Assembly (NCBI GenBank): GCA_040381075.1
Contig: JBEIHX010000005.1
Span: 62,001-126,000 of the forward strand
DNA length: 64,000 nucleotides
Source: JBEIHX01 sp040381075
Lineage (GTDB): Bacteria > Pseudomonadota > Alphaproteobacteria > Caulobacterales > Aquidulcibacteraceae
Reading direction: 5' to 3'
A program made the translations under genes and the position numbers. The notes beneath the pieces were generated by a model. It had not been told where the DNA came from, did not search any database, and saw only the letters and a program-made list of their open reading frames with translations. How positions within the stretch are numbered: the stretch's first letter is position 1; the number at the start of each line of letters is the position of its first letter. This document shows, in pieces, positions 45,633 to 54,706 of the stretch.

Positions 45633-45758
45633 GAACTGAGGCCAGCGAACTGAGGCCAGTGAACTGAGGCCAGTGAACTCGGGCCGGTGAACTCGGGCCG
45701 GTGAACTCAGGCCAGCAAACTCAGGCCAGGAAGCTCGGGCCAGGAAGCTCGGGCCAGC
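45633..45758. repeat. Tandem array, 14-bp unit, 9 degenerate copies
   Basis: The consensus is GAACTSRGGCCRGT. Copies 2-3 and 4-5 are identical in pairs, and the later copies drift (AAACTC..., AAGCTC...). It is the longest array by copy number. It sits in the 373-base gap between gloB's end and the phospholipase-like gene's start. Confidence 0.96.
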
Positions 45759-45820
45759 TTCCACAGGCCCGCGCCAAGCGCAGCAGCCGCGCGCACAAGT
45801 GCGACCGGGCGAACGGCAGG

Positions 45821-46594
45821 TCAGGCGCGAAAAATATCCTTGCGCCGCCGGATCTCGGCAAAAACCTCGGCGGGCGAGGCGCCGGCCATCCCAACGGCGG
45901 CCTGCACCTCCGGCAGGTGTGCGCGCAGGAAGGGGTTGGTCTGCCTTTCCGCACCGATGGTGGTGGGCACCGTCGGCATCCCGCGGGCGCGGAGGTCCTG
46001 GATCTCCGTCCAGCGCGCCTGCAGCGCCGGATTTTCGGGTTCGACTGTGAGCGCGAACCGGGCGTTGGCTGCGGTGTACTCGTGGGCGCAGTAGACCACG
46101 GTATCATCCGGAAGGGCGGCAAGCTTGGACAGACTTTCCCACATGTCCTGTGCGCTGCCCTCAAACAGTCGTCCGCAGCCCAGCGCGAACAGAGTGTCGC
46201 CGACAAACAGGATGCGGTCCTGCGGGAAGTGATAGACGATATGTCCCTGGGTGTGTCCTGGCGTTTCGATGACCGTGGCGCCCGCCCCGTCAACGCTGAC
46301 CTGATCGCCGGCGCGCGCGGGGCGATCAAGGCCCGGAATTTCAATCCGTTCGCCCACCGGACCGGTGATCCGCGCGCCGGACGCCTTGAAGGCGAGATTG
46401 CCGCCAGCGTGATCGGGGTGCCAGTGGGTGTTCCAGACCTGGGCCACCCGCAAACCCAGGCGCGCGGCCTCGGCGGCGATGGCCTCAGCATCGGGGGTGT
46501 CGATGGCGACTGCGTCTATCCCCCCCTCAGCGTGGATCAGGAAGGCGTAGTTGTCCTCAAGACAGGGAAACATATGCACCGCCAGCCGCGTCAT
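45821..46594 (-). CDS. gloB: Hydroxyacylglutathione hydrolase (glyoxalase II)
   Basis: The 257-residue metallo-beta-lactamase-fold enzyme has WNTHWHPDHAGGN (metal HxHxDH motif, near residues 50-60), TPGHTQGHIVYH, the FVGDTLFALGCGRLFEG segment specific to GloB, and AHEYTAANARFAL near the C-terminal HxE site. It hydrolyses S-lactoylglutathione to lactate, completing methylglyoxal detoxification. I chose ATG 46594 because GGAG is 6 bases upstream, rather than ATG 46600. It diverges from the methyltransferase gene. Confidence 0.95.
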   Translation of the reverse strand: MTRLAVHMFPCLEDNYAFLIHAEGGIDAVAIDTPDAEAIAAEAARLGLRVAQVWNTHWHPDHAGGNLAFKASGARITGPVGERIEIPGLDRPARAGDQVSVDGAGATVIETPGHTQGHIVYHFPQDRILFVGDTLFALGCGRLFEGSAQDMWESLSKLAALPDDTVVYCAHEYTAANARFALTVEPENPALQARWTEIQDLRARGMPTVPTTIGAERQTNPFLRAHLPEVQAAVGMAGASPAEVFAEIRRRKDIFRA

Positions 46595-46668
46595 TGGCAT
46601 CTCCACACACCGTTCACAGGCCGCCATATAGCATGCTCGCCGGGGATGCGCCTTGCTGGGAGACCGTC

Positions 46669-47457
46669 GTGCGGCTCGACGTGCTGACGCTCAGAACATT
46701 CTACTACGGCCCGCTTGGCGCCATGGCGCAGCGGATGATCCTGCGCCGGACGCTGGCGCTGTGGCCGGACGCCCACGGCCAGGATGTTCTGGGCTTCGGC
46801 TACGCTACCCCATTTCTGGAGCCGTATCGGGAGAGCGCGCGCCGCGTTGTTTCGTTCATGCCCTGGGAGCAGGGCGTGGAGCGCTGGCCGGGCGAAGGGC
46901 CCGCCGCGTCGGCGCTGGGAGACGTCGAGCGCCTGCCCTTTCGGGATGCGGTGTTCGACAAGGTCATCATCGCCCATGCGCTGGAGGAGACAACGGCCCT
47001 GCGCCCGCTCCTGCGCGAGGTCTGGCGGATCATGGCGCCGGAAGGCCGGCTTCTGGTGATCGCGGCCAACCGGCGCGGATTGTGGTCACGCGCCGACACC
47101 ACACCGTTCGGGCACGGCCGGCCCTACAGCCAGAACCAGCTTGCCGGCGCCCTCGGCGAGGCCATGTTCCAGCCTGTCGCCTGGGCGCGTGCGGTCTACG
47201 CCCCGCCGGCGGCCTGGGGGCCGGTCCTGGGCGCCGCCGACGCCTGGGAGCGCGCCGGCGAACGCTTCTGGCCGCATTTTGCCGGGGTGGTGCTGGCCGA
47301 GGCTGTGAAGCGGCTTTACGCCGGCGCAGGCGGGACCAAAGGTCGCATCCTGTTCGCAGGCGCAGCACAACCTGCCGGGACGGGCTTGCGAAAGGGTGAT
47401 GTTTCGTCAAACCTTCACCCACAGGACACCACGCCGCCAGGGACCACAGCCCCATGA
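46669..47457 (+). CDS. Class I SAM-dependent methyltransferase
   Basis: The 262-residue product likely starts at GTG 46669 (GGGAGA upstream), giving VRLDVLTLRTFYYGPLGAMA; relatives begin in the same way. The motif I region is DVLGFGYATPFLEPY, which lacks the usual GxGxG but fits this family. It continues ALGDVERLPFRDAVFDKVII and LREVWRIMAPEGRLLVIAAN. Its stop overlaps the glnB start (ATGA at 47454-47457), so the two are translationally coupled. Relatives often sit beside gloB. The substrate is unknown. Confidence 0.82.
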   Translation: MRLDVLTLRTFYYGPLGAMAQRMILRRTLALWPDAHGQDVLGFGYATPFLEPYRESARRVVSFMPWEQGVERWPGEGPAASALGDVERLPFRDAVFDKVIIAHALEETTALRPLLREVWRIMAPEGRLLVIAANRRGLWSRADTTPFGHGRPYSQNQLAGALGEAMFQPVAWARAVYAPPAAWGPVLGAADAWERAGERFWPHFAGVVLAEAVKRLYAGAGGTKGRILFAGAAQPAGTGLRKGDVSSNLHPQDTTPPGTTAP

Positions 47458-47798
47458 AATACGTCATCGCGATCATCAAACCGAGCCGCCTTGATGCGGT
47501 TCTGGATGCGGTCAAGGACGCTGGCGTGCAGGGGCTCACGGTTACCGAGGTGCGCGGCTACGGCCGGCAGCGCGGCAAAACGGAAGTCTATCGCGGCGCC
47601 GAGTATGAGGTGAAGCTGCTCCCGAAGGTCAAGCTCGAGATCGCGGTGCCGGACGGGGATGTGGACGCAGTGACGGAAGCGGTCCGCTCTGCCGCGAACA
47701 CCGGCAAGATCGGCGACGGCAAGGTGTTCGTGGTGGACCTTGAGGCCGCCCTGCGCATCCGCACGGGTGAGCGCGACGACGCAGCCATCAGCGGCTGA
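47454..47798 (+). CDS. glnB: PII nitrogen-regulatory protein
   Basis: The 114-residue protein matches PII: MKYVIAIIKPSRLDAVLDAV at the start, the T-loop GYGRQRGKTEVYRGAEYEVK with Tyr51-type uridylylation site (RGAEY), VKLEIAVPDGDVDAVTEAV, and the C-terminal GKIGDGKVFV...IRTGERD, which binds 2-oxoglutarate and ATP. It senses nitrogen and carbon and controls partners such as AmtB or GlnE. It is coupled to a methyltransferase gene instead of glnA or amtB, and 139 bases later comes mcd. That the adjacency is functional is inference. Confidence 0.95.
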   Translation: MKYVIAIIKPSRLDAVLDAVKDAGVQGLTVTEVRGYGRQRGKTEVYRGAEYEVKLLPKVKLEIAVPDGDVDAVTEAVRSAANTGKIGDGKVFVVDLEAALRIRTGERDDAAISG

Positions 47799-47937
47799 CC
47801 CAGGGGCAGCACATCCAGGGATCACCCCTGCACGTAAGGGGGTGGGGCGGGATCTGCGCTGCACTGCGAGACGCTGCGCCCTTCGCGACCTATATGCTGC
47901 ATATGCACACCGGATTTCCTTAACGCGGGAGCTTGTC

Positions 47938-49617
47938 ATGTCCGTGGCTGTCGTCGCCAAACCCGAAGTCGGGGCTGATGTCCATGCGCGCCTGCACGCG
48001 CTCGCCGCCATGGCGGACGCCTATGCAGCGCGGGCGAAAGCTGCGGTCGCCGCCAAGGTGACGCGCAACGGCAAGGTTGACCGGGCCGCGATCGACCGGG
48101 AGCAGCATGTGGTGCATGGCTTCGCCTGGGTGGCGACCTATGCCGAGACCCTGCGCCAGGTCGCCCAATGGGCCGACCGACTTGCCGGCGACGGGGCGTT
48201 CGGCGAGGCAGAGGAGCTGCTGGCGCGCGCGCTGGCGGGCGAATACGCCGGCCAGCTTGTGGGCGGCGTGCCGATGAACCAGGCAGAGATGATCCGACCT
48301 GAGGACTTCGACCCGACCGGAGCGATCAACGCCGTGTTCGATCGCGGTCTGATCCTGTCGCTGCGGGCAGATGCGGACCAGTCCCTGAAGACGCGGATCG
48401 CCGAGCTGCTGCGCGATTCCCAGGGCCACGCGACGCTGGAGCGCTCGGGGCTCGAGGACACCTTTGAGATGATCCGCGAGCAGTTTCGCAAGTTTTCCGA
48501 CGCAAAGGTCGGACCTTTCGCGCACGGCTGGCATTTGCGCGACGAGCTGATCCCGCTCGAGGTGGTGCGCGAACTCGGTGAACTCGGCGTCTTCGGCCTG
48601 ACCATCCCTGAGGAGTGGGGCGGCATGGGCCTTGGCAAGACGGCGATGTGCGTTGTGTCGGAGGAGCTGTCGCGCGGCTACATCGGCGTTGGCTCGCTGG
48701 GCACGCGCTCCGAGATCGCCGCCGAGCTGATCCTGACCGGCGGCACCCAGGAGCAGAAGGCCTACTGGCTGCCGAAGATCGCCTCCGGCGAAGTCCTGCC
48801 GACCGCAGTTTTTACCGAGCCGAACACGGGGTCTGACCTTGGGTCGCTGCGCACCCGTGCGGTGCGCGAAGCAGACGATTACGTGATCACGGGCAACAAG
48901 ACATGGATCACCCATGCTGCGCGGGCAGACGTGATGACGCTGCTCGCCCGCACGGATCCGTCGACATCGGACTTCCGCGGCCTGTCGATGTTCCTGGCGC
49001 CCAAGCTGCGGGGCGATGACACGACTGATTTTCCCACTCCCGGCATGACGGGCGGCGAGATCGAAGTGCTGGGCTACCGCGGCATGAAGGAATACGAGAT
49101 CGGGTTTGATGGGTTCCGTGTGCCGGCCGCCAACTTGCTCGGAGGCGTTGAAGGCCAGGGCTTCAAGCATCTCATGGCGACATTTGAGAGCGCGCGCATT
49201 CAGACTGCTGCGCGCGCCGTCGGAGTTGCACAATCTGCGCTCGAGTCAGCCCTGCAATACGCGCTCGATCGTCAGCAGTTCGGTCAGGCCATCTTTGCGT
49301 TTCCGCGCGTGGCCAACAAACTGGCGCTGATGGCTGCGGAGATCATGGCGGCGCGCCAGATCACCTATTTTGCCGCGCGCCAGAAGGACTCCGGCAAGCG
49401 CTGCGATCTCGAGGCGGGAATGGCGAAGCTGCTTGCGGCGCGGGTGGCCTGGTCGGCGGCCGACAACGCCGTCCAGGTGCACGGCGGCAATGGCTTCGCG
49501 CTGGAATACCCTGTGTCGCGGGTGCTGTGCGACGCGCGGATCCTCAACATCTTTGAGGGCGCCGGTGAGATCCAGGCGCAGGTGATCGCGCGCCGGCTGC
49601 TCGAAGACGGCAACTGA
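47938..49617 (+). CDS. mcd: Methylsuccinyl-CoA dehydrogenase (acyl-CoA dehydrogenase family)
   Basis: The 559-residue flavoprotein is longer than ordinary acyl-CoA dehydrogenases by an N-terminal domain of about 160 residues (REQHVVHGFAWVATYAETLR) that I associate with Mcd. The core has IPEEWGGMGLGKTAMC, TEPNTGSDLGSLRT, KTWITHAARADVM and FGQAIFAFPRVANKLA, and ends in VHGGNGFALEYPVSRVLCD and IFEGAGEIQAQVIARR. In Rhodobacter this enzyme oxidises (2S)-methylsuccinyl-CoA to mesaconyl-CoA in the ethylmalonyl-CoA pathway. GGGAG is 7 bases before the ATG. An ordinary acyl-CoA dehydrogenase with an extension is the alternative. Confidence 0.75.
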   Translation: MSVAVVAKPEVGADVHARLHALAAMADAYAARAKAAVAAKVTRNGKVDRAAIDREQHVVHGFAWVATYAETLRQVAQWADRLAGDGAFGEAEELLARALAGEYAGQLVGGVPMNQAEMIRPEDFDPTGAINAVFDRGLILSLRADADQSLKTRIAELLRDSQGHATLERSGLEDTFEMIREQFRKFSDAKVGPFAHGWHLRDELIPLEVVRELGELGVFGLTIPEEWGGMGLGKTAMCVVSEELSRGYIGVGSLGTRSEIAAELILTGGTQEQKAYWLPKIASGEVLPTAVFTEPNTGSDLGSLRTRAVREADDYVITGNKTWITHAARADVMTLLARTDPSTSDFRGLSMFLAPKLRGDDTTDFPTPGMTGGEIEVLGYRGMKEYEIGFDGFRVPAANLLGGVEGQGFKHLMATFESARIQTAARAVGVAQSALESALQYALDRQQFGQAIFAFPRVANKLALMAAEIMAARQITYFAARQKDSGKRCDLEAGMAKLLAARVAWSAADNAVQVHGGNGFALEYPVSRVLCDARILNIFEGAGEIQAQVIARRLLEDGN

Positions 49618-49806
49618 TCCGCGTTGCGGGACATGCGCGGGTCGGTCTGCGCGCGGTCTGGAGCCGCCGCACTGGGCCAGGGCTGCCGCCCCTTCTTGGC
49701 CGGGGCGACTGGCCCGGGCCGCTGGGCCAGGTGGACGAAGGGCCCTCGGCTGATGCGCGCGCCGGCGCCACGCCTCGACATGGCGCCAGCGCGCGGCAGA
49801 GGCCCT

Positions 49807-49896
49807 GCCCACCATACCTGCGCCCACCATACCTGCGCCCACACTACCTGCGCCCACACTACCTGCGCCCACACTACCTGCGCCCACACTACCTGC
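49807..49896. repeat. Tandem array, 15-bp unit, 6 copies
   Basis: Two copies of GCCCACCATACCTGC are followed by four of GCCCACACTACCTGC. It lies in the 473-base convergent gap between mcd and alaS, which has no other recognised content. Confidence 0.97.
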
Positions 49897-50090
49897 GCCA
49901 AGCCACGACGCGCGGCCGGGCGGTGCGCTCGCGTCAATGCACGCCCGCGTCCCGCCTCCAGGCCTCTGGTAGCGCGGACCAAAGCGATGGCGTCAGCGAT
50001 GGCCTGATTTCGGCAGCGACCGCACCGGAGCGCCTGACGGCAGGGACCGGGGCGATGTGCAGCTGGGATACTCACGATGAGCGGCCAGGG

Positions 50091-52751
50091 TCAGCCGGCG
50101 AGCACCGCACGAATGGCGGTGAGCGCGTCCTCGGCAGCCTGTCCATTCGGACCGCCCCCCTGGGCCATGTCCGCGCGGCCACCGCCGCCTTGACCGCCGA
50201 GCGCCGCCACGGCTGGCTTGACCAGGTCAACGGCCGAGACCTTGCCTGCAAGATCCTGTGTGACGCCGACTGCGACAGCCGCCTTGCCGTCAGCAACGCC
50301 GATGAAGGCGATGACGCCGGAGTGGATCTCTTTCTTCGCGTCGTCGACGAGGCTGCGCAGATCCTTTGCTGGAACGCCCGCCAGGACGCGCCCCAGGAAC
50401 GCAACGCCAGCGACTGTTTCCGGGCCTGCAGGGCTCGCTGACCCGCCGGCCGACTGGGCGAGCGCAAGTTTGGTTCTGGCGTCGCTGAGTTCGCGCTCAA
50501 GGCTGCGGCGCTCTTTGGCCAATGTCGCAACCCGCTCCGGCGTTTCAGCCAGAGGCGACTTCAGATCGTCTGCAATCGTGCGCGCGATCGCCGCCTGACG
50601 CTTCCAGTGCTCGATGGCGGCCGCCCCCGTTGCAGCCTCGATCCGACGCACTCCGGCCGAGACGGCGCTCTCGGACAGGATCGCAAAGACAGCGATGTCG
50701 CCAGTGCGGGTGACGTGGGTGCCCCCGCACAGTTCAACGGAATATGCTTTCGCGGCGTCTGCAAGGCTGGCGCCCATGCTCAGGACCCGCACGCTGTCGC
50801 CGTACTTCTCACCAAACAGGGCCAGAGCGCCGGCCGCCACCGCGGCCTCGGGGGCCATCTCACGGGTTTCGGCGGCGCCATTCTGGCGAATGACGGCGTT
50901 CACTTCCGCTTCGATGGCGTCGAGCTGGGCCTGCGTTACGCCCTGACCATGGGAGAAATCGAAGCGCAGGCGGTCGGCCTCCACGAGCGAGCCCTTCTGG
51001 GTCACGTGGGGGCCGAGCACGTGGCGCAGGGCCGCATGCAGGAGGTGTGTGGCGGAATGATTGGCGCGCAGACGGCTGCGCCGGTCTGCGTCTATCGTCA
51101 ACGTGGCCTTGGCCCCAACCGTGATGCGTCCCGCAACGAGCGCACCGATGTGGCCATGGAGGGCGCCAGCGCGTTTGTGGGTGTCCTCGACCTTGAAAAC
51201 CGCGCCGTCAGCGAAGGAGATAAGTCCCTTGTCGCCGGCCTGGCCACCGCTTTCTGCGTAAAAGGGCGTCACATCGAACAGGAGTTCCGCCGGCTGGCCC
51301 ATCTCGAGGGTGCTGGCTTCGCCGCCGCCGATGAGGATGGCCGCGACGTTCGAACTGGCGCTGGGCTGATCATAGCCGACGAACCGGGTCGCCCCGAGCC
51401 TGTCCTTCAAATGCAGGTAGACAGCATCCGTCGCCACTTCGCCCGAGCTGAAGCCCGCCGCGCGGGAGGCTTCGCGCTGACGGTCCATCGCGGTTTCAAA
51501 GCCTTCAAGGTCAACAGTCTGGCCGCGCCCGCGCAGGATGTCCTGGGTGAGATCGAGGGGAAAGCCGTAGGTGTCATAAAGCTTGAAGGCGGTTTCACCT
51601 GGCAGCGCGCCGCCAGCGGACAGTCGCGCGGCCTCCGCCTCGAGAAGCGCCATGCCATTGCCGAGCGTGCGCTGAAAGCGTTCCTCCTCCTCGCGCAGGG
51701 TCGCCTCAAGCGCAGGGCGGGCCCGCACGAGTTCCGGATAGGCCCCGCCCATCTGCTCGGCGAGGGTTGCAACCAGCCGGTGCAGCAGCGGTTCTTTCGC
51801 GCCGAGCAGATGGGCGTGGCGCATGGCCCGGCGCATGATGCGCCGGAGCACATAGCCGCGCCCCTCATTTGAGGGGCCAACCCCGTCAGCGATCAGGAAG
51901 CAGGACGCGCGCAGGTGATCCGCGATCACACGATGGCTTGCGGCGTGCTCACCGCGCGCGGCCACTCCTGTCTCTGCCTCGGACGCTGCAATCAGGGCGC
52001 GGAAGAGATCGGTATCGTAGTTCGAATGCACGCCCTGCAGCACAGCAGCGATCCGCTCCAGGCCCATCCCCGTGTCGATCGATGGCTTGGGCAGGGCTAT
52101 GCGCGTGTTTTCATCGACCTGCTCGAACTGCATGAAGACAAGATTCCAGACTTCGACGAAGCGGTCGCCGTCTGCATCGGCAGACCCCGGCGGCCCGCCT
52201 GGAACCTTGTCGCCGTGATCAAAGAATATCTCTGAGCACGGCCCGCACGGACCGGTCGGCCCCATCATCCAGAAGTTGTCTGACGTTGGAATACGGATGA
52301 TGCGGCTTTCAGGCAGTCCTGCAACCTTGCGCCAGATGGCCGCCGCCTGATCGTCATCGGCGTAGACAGTGACGGTCAGCCGCTTGGGGTCAAGGGCGTA
52401 ATCCTTCGTCACCAATTCCCAGGCGAACGCAATCGCATCGTCCTTGAAGTAGTCGCCGAAAGAGAAATTCCCGAGCATCTCGAAGAACGTGTGATGGCGC
52501 GCGGTGTAGCCGACATTGTCGAGATCATTGTGCTTGCCGCCGGCGCGGACACACTTCTGGGACGTGACGGCGCGCGGCGCGGGCGGCTCCTGGGCTCCGG
52601 TGAAGATATTCTTGAACTGGACCATGCCCGCGTTGGTGAAGAGCAGGGTCGGATCGTTTTGCGGCACAAGGGGGCTTGACGCCAGCACCGCATGGCCCTG
52701 GCGTTTGAAGTAGTCGAGGAAGGCCGTACGGATCTCGCTCAAGGACGCCAT
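50091..52751 (-). CDS. alaS: Alanyl-tRNA synthetase
   Basis: The 886-residue protein is full length for AlaS. It starts at ATG 52751 (ASLSEIRTAFLDYFKRQGHA). The class II catalytic core has HHTFFEMLGNFSFGDYFKDD and the GPCGPCSE loop. The editing domain carries HSATHLLHAAL and CGGTHVTRTG with the zinc His/Cys, and the C-Ala part ends with the Gly-rich GGQGGGGRADMAQGGG motif. It charges tRNA-Ala and edits Ser/Gly mischarges. No strong ribosome site is visible. It lies downstream of recA in the same direction, as in many alphaproteobacteria. Confidence 0.98.
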   Translation of the reverse strand: MASLSEIRTAFLDYFKRQGHAVLASSPLVPQNDPTLLFTNAGMVQFKNIFTGAQEPPAPRAVTSQKCVRAGGKHNDLDNVGYTARHHTFFEMLGNFSFGDYFKDDAIAFAWELVTKDYALDPKRLTVTVYADDDQAAAIWRKVAGLPESRIIRIPTSDNFWMMGPTGPCGPCSEIFFDHGDKVPGGPPGSADADGDRFVEVWNLVFMQFEQVDENTRIALPKPSIDTGMGLERIAAVLQGVHSNYDTDLFRALIAASEAETGVAARGEHAASHRVIADHLRASCFLIADGVGPSNEGRGYVLRRIMRRAMRHAHLLGAKEPLLHRLVATLAEQMGGAYPELVRARPALEATLREEEERFQRTLGNGMALLEAEAARLSAGGALPGETAFKLYDTYGFPLDLTQDILRGRGQTVDLEGFETAMDRQREASRAAGFSSGEVATDAVYLHLKDRLGATRFVGYDQPSASSNVAAILIGGGEASTLEMGQPAELLFDVTPFYAESGGQAGDKGLISFADGAVFKVEDTHKRAGALHGHIGALVAGRITVGAKATLTIDADRRSRLRANHSATHLLHAALRHVLGPHVTQKGSLVEADRLRFDFSHGQGVTQAQLDAIEAEVNAVIRQNGAAETREMAPEAAVAAGALALFGEKYGDSVRVLSMGASLADAAKAYSVELCGGTHVTRTGDIAVFAILSESAVSAGVRRIEAATGAAAIEHWKRQAAIARTIADDLKSPLAETPERVATLAKERRSLERELSDARTKLALAQSAGGSASPAGPETVAGVAFLGRVLAGVPAKDLRSLVDDAKKEIHSGVIAFIGVADGKAAVAVGVTQDLAGKVSAVDLVKPAVAALGGQGGGGRADMAQGGGPNGQAAEDALTAIRAVLAG

Positions 52752-52981
52752 GGATGGTGGCTCGCTATGTCTGACGGACTGCGTCAGACCCCTGCGGGGC
52801 GCCGACGCGACCAGTGGTTGGGCTCTGCGCGGATGCGCGCGGCGCGGGCGGCGGTTTCGCCGCCGCACTCCGGCCTGGGCCAGACGCTGCGACGCCACGC
52901 GCTTCCTGCGACCGACGATGCGCGTGCTTCACCATCAGCTGGCGAAGCCCCCGCACCCCCGGGAAGCATCCCGATATAAAG

Positions 52982-53016
52982 AGAGGCCGTGGACGCGCCA
53001 AGCGCCCACGGCCTCT
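52982..53016 (-). terminator. Rho-independent terminator candidate after recA
   Basis: AGAGGCCGTGG and CCACGGCCTCT form a perfect 11-bp stem with a 13-base loop. On the minus strand it is followed by CTTTATAT, a T-rich tail. It lies 160 bases past the recA stop; the rest of the 426-base recA-alaS gap has no gene. Confidence 0.7.
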
Positions 53017-53177
53017 GCATTTGACGATGAACTGCAGGACATGCAGGCGCCCGGGGCGGCGGAGCGCAAAACAGGCGCCCGGAGCCGGCTCAGACGCCCA
53101 CAGGAGCGGCGCAGGCGCATCAGGGTCTGCCTGCCAGGCCCCCCCTGCGAACCTAGCGCCGCCCGCCGCGTAAGGGC

Positions 53178-54269
<1,092 letters not shown>

Positions 54270-54366
54270 TGGCCGAATCTCCTGATCAGGGTCCCACAGC
54301 GCCGGCGCGTTCTCAATCGCTTGACTGCGTCGCCGACCCTGCCCTTGCGTACCGGATTTGTTCCCG

Positions 54367-54381
54367 GAACACAAGGAGAAC
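54367..54381 (-). promoter_or_regulatory. LexA (SOS) box upstream of recA
   Basis: GAAC-N7-GAAC, the inverse of the alphaproteobacterial SOS box GTTC-N7-GTTC, occupies 54367-54381, 97 bases before the recA ATG. The spacing is exactly 7. LexA control of recA is expected from related bacteria. Confidence 0.85.
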
Positions 54382-54706
54382 ATTTGCGCGCAGTGGTGAA
54401 CAATCGGTTAACGCCGCCGCCGCCCCGGAAACGTGATCGCCGGTTCCCCGGGGCATTGCGCCGCAGCAAACCGGCCCAGGCCCAGCCATTGGCTGCAGGC
54501 GGTCATGGCGACCGGGGGCGGCCTCCAAGCCGCTTCACAGGGACTGCTGCGCAGAAACCGCCGCAGGACGACCGCGGCGGCACGACAGCCTCGAATGGCC
54601 CGCCTCGTCAGGGCCGCTGCACCTGTACCGCTGCCCCCGGAAAACCGCGAGCGGACGGGCTGCCTCGCCTGCTGGGCGGCTGGGTGGGCGGCCTTGCCGG
54701 AGGGGC
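54382..54706. other. Gap between the recA promoter region and the TPR gene
   Basis: The 325 bases have no supported gene. They hold part of the recA upstream region; a TTAAC near 54407-54411 is too weak to call. Confidence 0.5.

Noticed and set aside
45633..45758. CRISPR array
   Set aside because: Units are 14 bp without spacers, and no cas gene is near. The same applies to the other arrays.
47799..47860. Terminator after glnB
   Set aside because: Only a 6-bp stem (CAGGGG/CCCCTG) with a long loop is present, and there is no T-run.
50607..51872. Long + strand open frame
   Set aside because: It is antisense within alaS, with no domain text; high-GC codon bias creates such shadows.
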